The position numbers and the translations under genes were made by a program. The notes beneath the pieces are model-generated. The model did no database searches and was not told the origin of the DNA. It worked only from the letters and a program-made list of their open reading frames with translations. Source: Rhodothermus bifroesti (lineage in GTDB: Bacteria > Bacteroidota > Rhodothermia > Rhodothermales > Rhodothermaceae). Taken from it: a stretch of DNA of 64,000 bases. The DNA is taken from positions 372,001 through 436,000 of the forward strand of contig NZ_JAGKTL010000003.1 in NCBI RefSeq assembly GCF_017908595.1. The letters run 5' to 3'. This document shows, one piece after another, positions 62,229-64,000 of the stretch (its first letter is position 1; the number at the start of each line of letters is the position of its first letter).

Positions 62229-63464
62229 TTACAACCGAAGTAGCTGCTCAATATAGGCAGTAGGTGAGAACGCTTCTAGGCTTTCAGGCACGCGGCTGCC
62301 GCTCGATAGGCAAACAACGGGTCGGGCTAAGGCTACAAGCCAGTCGTAGAGCCGACCAGGCCGTCGCACTTCGTCCCAGTGCGTGAGCACCAACGCATCG
62401 GGCGACAGCGGTAGCCGCTGCAGGAATTCTGGCGGTAAGTCTTCGAGGTTGGTCGTAGCATTGAGCGTAAAGAGTACCTGAAGGGGTACAATCGGCGACA
62501 GGAGCTGCCGCAGCTGCAGCAGAAGACGACGTGCTGGCCCTTCCAGGAGAGGAAGCGAAGGCGTGTCGATCAGCACCTGATCAAAACCTTGTAGGCGTCG
62601 AAGGGCGGCCGCCATCTCATCAGGCCTACTAACTGTCTGGACGGGCAGCTCAAAACGGCGATACAGATCTACAGGGCTGATATAAGGCTGGGATTCAACC
62701 TCCTCTGGCATGAGAACCAACACGGCCACCAAGCGCCTGCCAAAGAAACCTGGATGCCGGGCCAATTTAAGCACGACAGAGGTTTTGCCTGAACCAGCTG
62801 CGCCAATGCATACCAATGTGCCTTGCAATGGTCGAGGCGTGGTGGGCGAAAGTTGGCGTCGCATTTCACGCGCTAGGGCCCAGCGCAACTGCTCTTCGGG
62901 CTGCTCTGGGTCAAATCCTTGGGCAAGAAGCCGGTCAAAGAGCCGGATAACCGTAGCGGAGCGCAACCCCTGGCGCAGCAGCTCTGTGGCCAGCGGATGT
63001 GCCAGCCAGCGATGCGAGGTGCCTACCAGCGCGCTTCCCAACTGTCGCTCCAGCCGTGCCAGTCGACGGCTGAGACGTTCTAGCTGGACCTCTGCCGAAC
63101 CCGCCGTAGCACTAGGCGCAGGTGCTGGAGGTGCTGTGCGTTGCGGAAAAAGTTGCCCGCGCCCGTTTAACGTAGCGGCCGGCTTTTCCGGGCTTGCCTG
63201 CGGGGCTACAAGCACCTCTGCAGTGTCGTTTGCCGCAGGTGTCGTTTTCCCGACCGCTTTTTGTGCTCGAGCCAGCGCAGCTCCATAGCCATAAGGGAGC
63301 GCTTCGGGCATCTCAAGCCGCTCGTCCACCATAATCGTAATGCGGGCCGGCTGATCTCCTTGAGGAGGAATAGATTCCAGCAACACCACGTCGTCGCCAA
63401 AGCGGCGGCGCGCTTCTAGCAAGGCAGCCTGAATGGTTGCTCCAGTGAGTGTTTGAATGCGCAT
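62229..63464 (-). CDS. flhF: FlhF, SRP-type GTPase with altered G3/G4 motifs
   Basis: A 411-residue protein with FlhF layout: N-terminal basic part MRIQTLTGATIQAALLEARRRFG-type start, a Pro/Ala-rich linker at about 85-125, an N-domain-like helical bundle, and a C-terminal G domain. The P-loop is GAAGSGKT at 221-228. The G3 motif, normally DTAGR, reads DTPSLP at 300-305. The G4 motif, normally TKLD, reads THWD at 361-364. The DTYR motif before the insertion box is not evident. It may therefore bind GTP poorly or bind ATP. FlhF places the flagellum at the pole; flhA lies upstream, flhG downstream. Confidence 0.88.
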   Translation of the reverse strand: MRIQTLTGATIQAALLEARRRFGDDVVLLESIPPQGDQPARITIMVDERLEMPEALPYGYGAALARAQKAVGKTTPAANDTAEVLVAPQASPEKPAATLNGRGQLFPQRTAPPAPAPSATAGSAEVQLERLSRRLARLERQLGSALVGTSHRWLAHPLATELLRQGLRSATVIRLFDRLLAQGFDPEQPEEQLRWALAREMRRQLSPTTPRPLQGTLVCIGAAGSGKTSVVLKLARHPGFFGRRLVAVLVLMPEEVESQPYISPVDLYRRFELPVQTVSRPDEMAAALRRLQGFDQVLIDTPSLPLLEGPARRLLLQLRQLLSPIVPLQVLFTLNATTNLEDLPPEFLQRLPLSPDALVLTHWDEVRRPGRLYDWLVALARPVVCLSSGSRVPESLEAFSPTAYIEQLLRL

Positions 63465-63485
63465 GGTTTAAGCTAAAGGCATGCA

Positions 63486-64000
63486 CTAAGGAAGCCGCAA
63501 TTGCTCGACAACTTCTACACGGACATCCGGTAATAAATCGTTGTAGGACAGTATGTTAAGGTCTGAAACTGAAGGTGTTAAGAAGCTATACAACACCGGT
63601 CGGAGTACCGGTGAGGTAAGCAGGATAGGCGGACGCCCTTCGCTCAGCATGCGTTTGGTGAGGCGGTCTGCCTCTTTGAGCAGGCGATCCGCCTGTCGTG
63701 GCTCCAAGCCCAGGGTACTAGGATGCAGTTCTCCTGCCTCGGCTTGGTGTAGCAAGTGCCGTTCCAATACAGGATCCAGCACAAAGGCGTAGATGGCGCC
63801 GTCTTGAGACAGGAATTGGCGCGTGATGGTAGGCGCTAAGGCATGTCGCACGTACTCGGTCAGCACATCCAGGTTTTTTGTGCTAGTGGCATGGTCGGCC
63901 AGTGTCTCGAGAATGGCGACCAAGTCTCGTATAGGGATGCGTTCGCGCAGCAGCTTTTTGAGCACTTTTTGGATAGCGCCCAGGCTGAGTAAGCCTGGGG
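63486..64000 (-). CDS. flhA: FlhA C-terminal region (partial, N-terminus beyond window)
   Basis: The frame continues without a stop to the right edge, so only about 171 C-terminal residues of this flagellar export-gate protein are present. The visible text PGLLSLGAIQKVLKKLLRERIPIRDLVAILETLADHA matches the cytoplasmic domain of FlhA, followed by LTEYVRHALAPTITRQF and RPPILLTSPVLRPVLY. The ending LNILSYNDLLPDVRVEVV is the typical FlhA C-terminus. The apparent start at 63965 is an internal GTG and is not real. flhF begins 22 nt downstream. Confidence 0.93.
   Translation of the reverse strand, partial: PGLLSLGAIQKVLKKLLRERIPIRDLVAILETLADHATSTKNLDVLTEYVRHALAPTITRQFLSQDGAIYAFVLDPVLERHLLHQAEAGELHPSTLGLEPRQADRLLKEADRLTKRMLSEGRPPILLTSPVLRPVLYSFLTPSVSDLNILSYNDLLPDVRVEVVEQLRLP

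Overview
The window looks like a chromosomal segment of a Rhodothermus-like bacterium (Rhodothermota, formerly in Bacteroidetes). The signs are a type IX secretion (T9SS) cargo protein with a C-terminal sorting domain, a T9SS Plug-type lipoprotein, a Bacteroidota-style histone H1-like (Hc1) small protein, DUF1460 and DUF3078 proteins, heme A synthesis genes for an aa3/caa3-type oxidase, and a MenG/UbiE-type methyltransferase. By eye the G+C content is in the mid to upper fifties. The 3' edge carries flagellar genes (flhA-flhF-flhG-fliA), so the organism probably builds or once built a flagellum, which is uncommon among bacteria with T9SS. No transposon, prophage, CRISPR array or rRNA operon was seen; gene density is high and no gene-free stretch exceeds about 300 bases apart from the rnpB RNA gene.

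Layout. 1-5.5 kb (minus): a substrate-binding protein of the BtuF fold (cut by the left edge), mpl, a CNNM/CorC-type transporter, and a T9SS-sorted surface protein. 5.6-8.8 kb (plus): aat, a DUF1460 amidase-like protein, pfkA and ubiE/menG. 8.8-11.9 kb (minus): an RsbU/RsbV/RsbW-type partner-switching module. 12.0-17.1 kb (plus): a secreted four-repeat protein of unknown function, prmA, ppx, an Mrp/ApbC P-loop protein and an Nfu-type Fe-S scaffold. 17.1-20.8 kb (minus): ctaA-ctaB plus an ABC exporter pair. 20.9-29.7 kb (plus): a phosphosugar mutase, an acyl-CoA synthetase/GNAT fusion, a tandem TerB-like protein, a UMF1-type MFS transporter, a Nif3-family protein and a coiled-coil protein with a degenerate zinc ribbon; a tRNA-Arg(CCT) lies on the minus strand. 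rnpB follows on plus. 30.2-34.0 kb (minus): secG, a Nudix hydrolase, a YbjQ-family protein, rsmE and a BamA-like outer-membrane protein. mutY diverges from the last of these with overlapping start codons.

35.2-36.6 kb holds three small membrane-protein genes. A perfect CIRCE operator precedes groES-groEL, and dnaE converges on groEL. 42.5-49.4 kb (plus) contains an acetylglutamate-kinase-like protein lacking key residues, the Hc1 gene, and a run of envelope genes: DUF3078 protein, membrane gluzincin protease, T9SS Plug and an SSS symporter. Then come a DegP/HtrA protease and fumC (minus), panC-panD, a WG-repeat protein, a 3-hydroxyacyl-CoA dehydrogenase, a 57-residue membrane protein (plus), phoH (minus), dapF (plus), a PpiD-like chaperone (minus), and the flagellar block fliA, small membrane protein, flhG, flhF, flhA (minus, running off the right edge).

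Functional themes are meso-DAP peptidoglycan metabolism (mpl, dapF), envelope biogenesis and secretion (secG, BamA-like, PpiD-like, DegP, T9SS parts), heme A supply, protein quality control under HrcA/CIRCE control, and flagellar placement and late-gene regulation. The least explained parts are the four-repeat protein at 12.1-13.8 kb, the DUF3078-protease-Plug cluster at 43.6-48.0 kb, the kinase-like protein at 42.6 kb, and the atypical FlhF at 62.2-63.5 kb.
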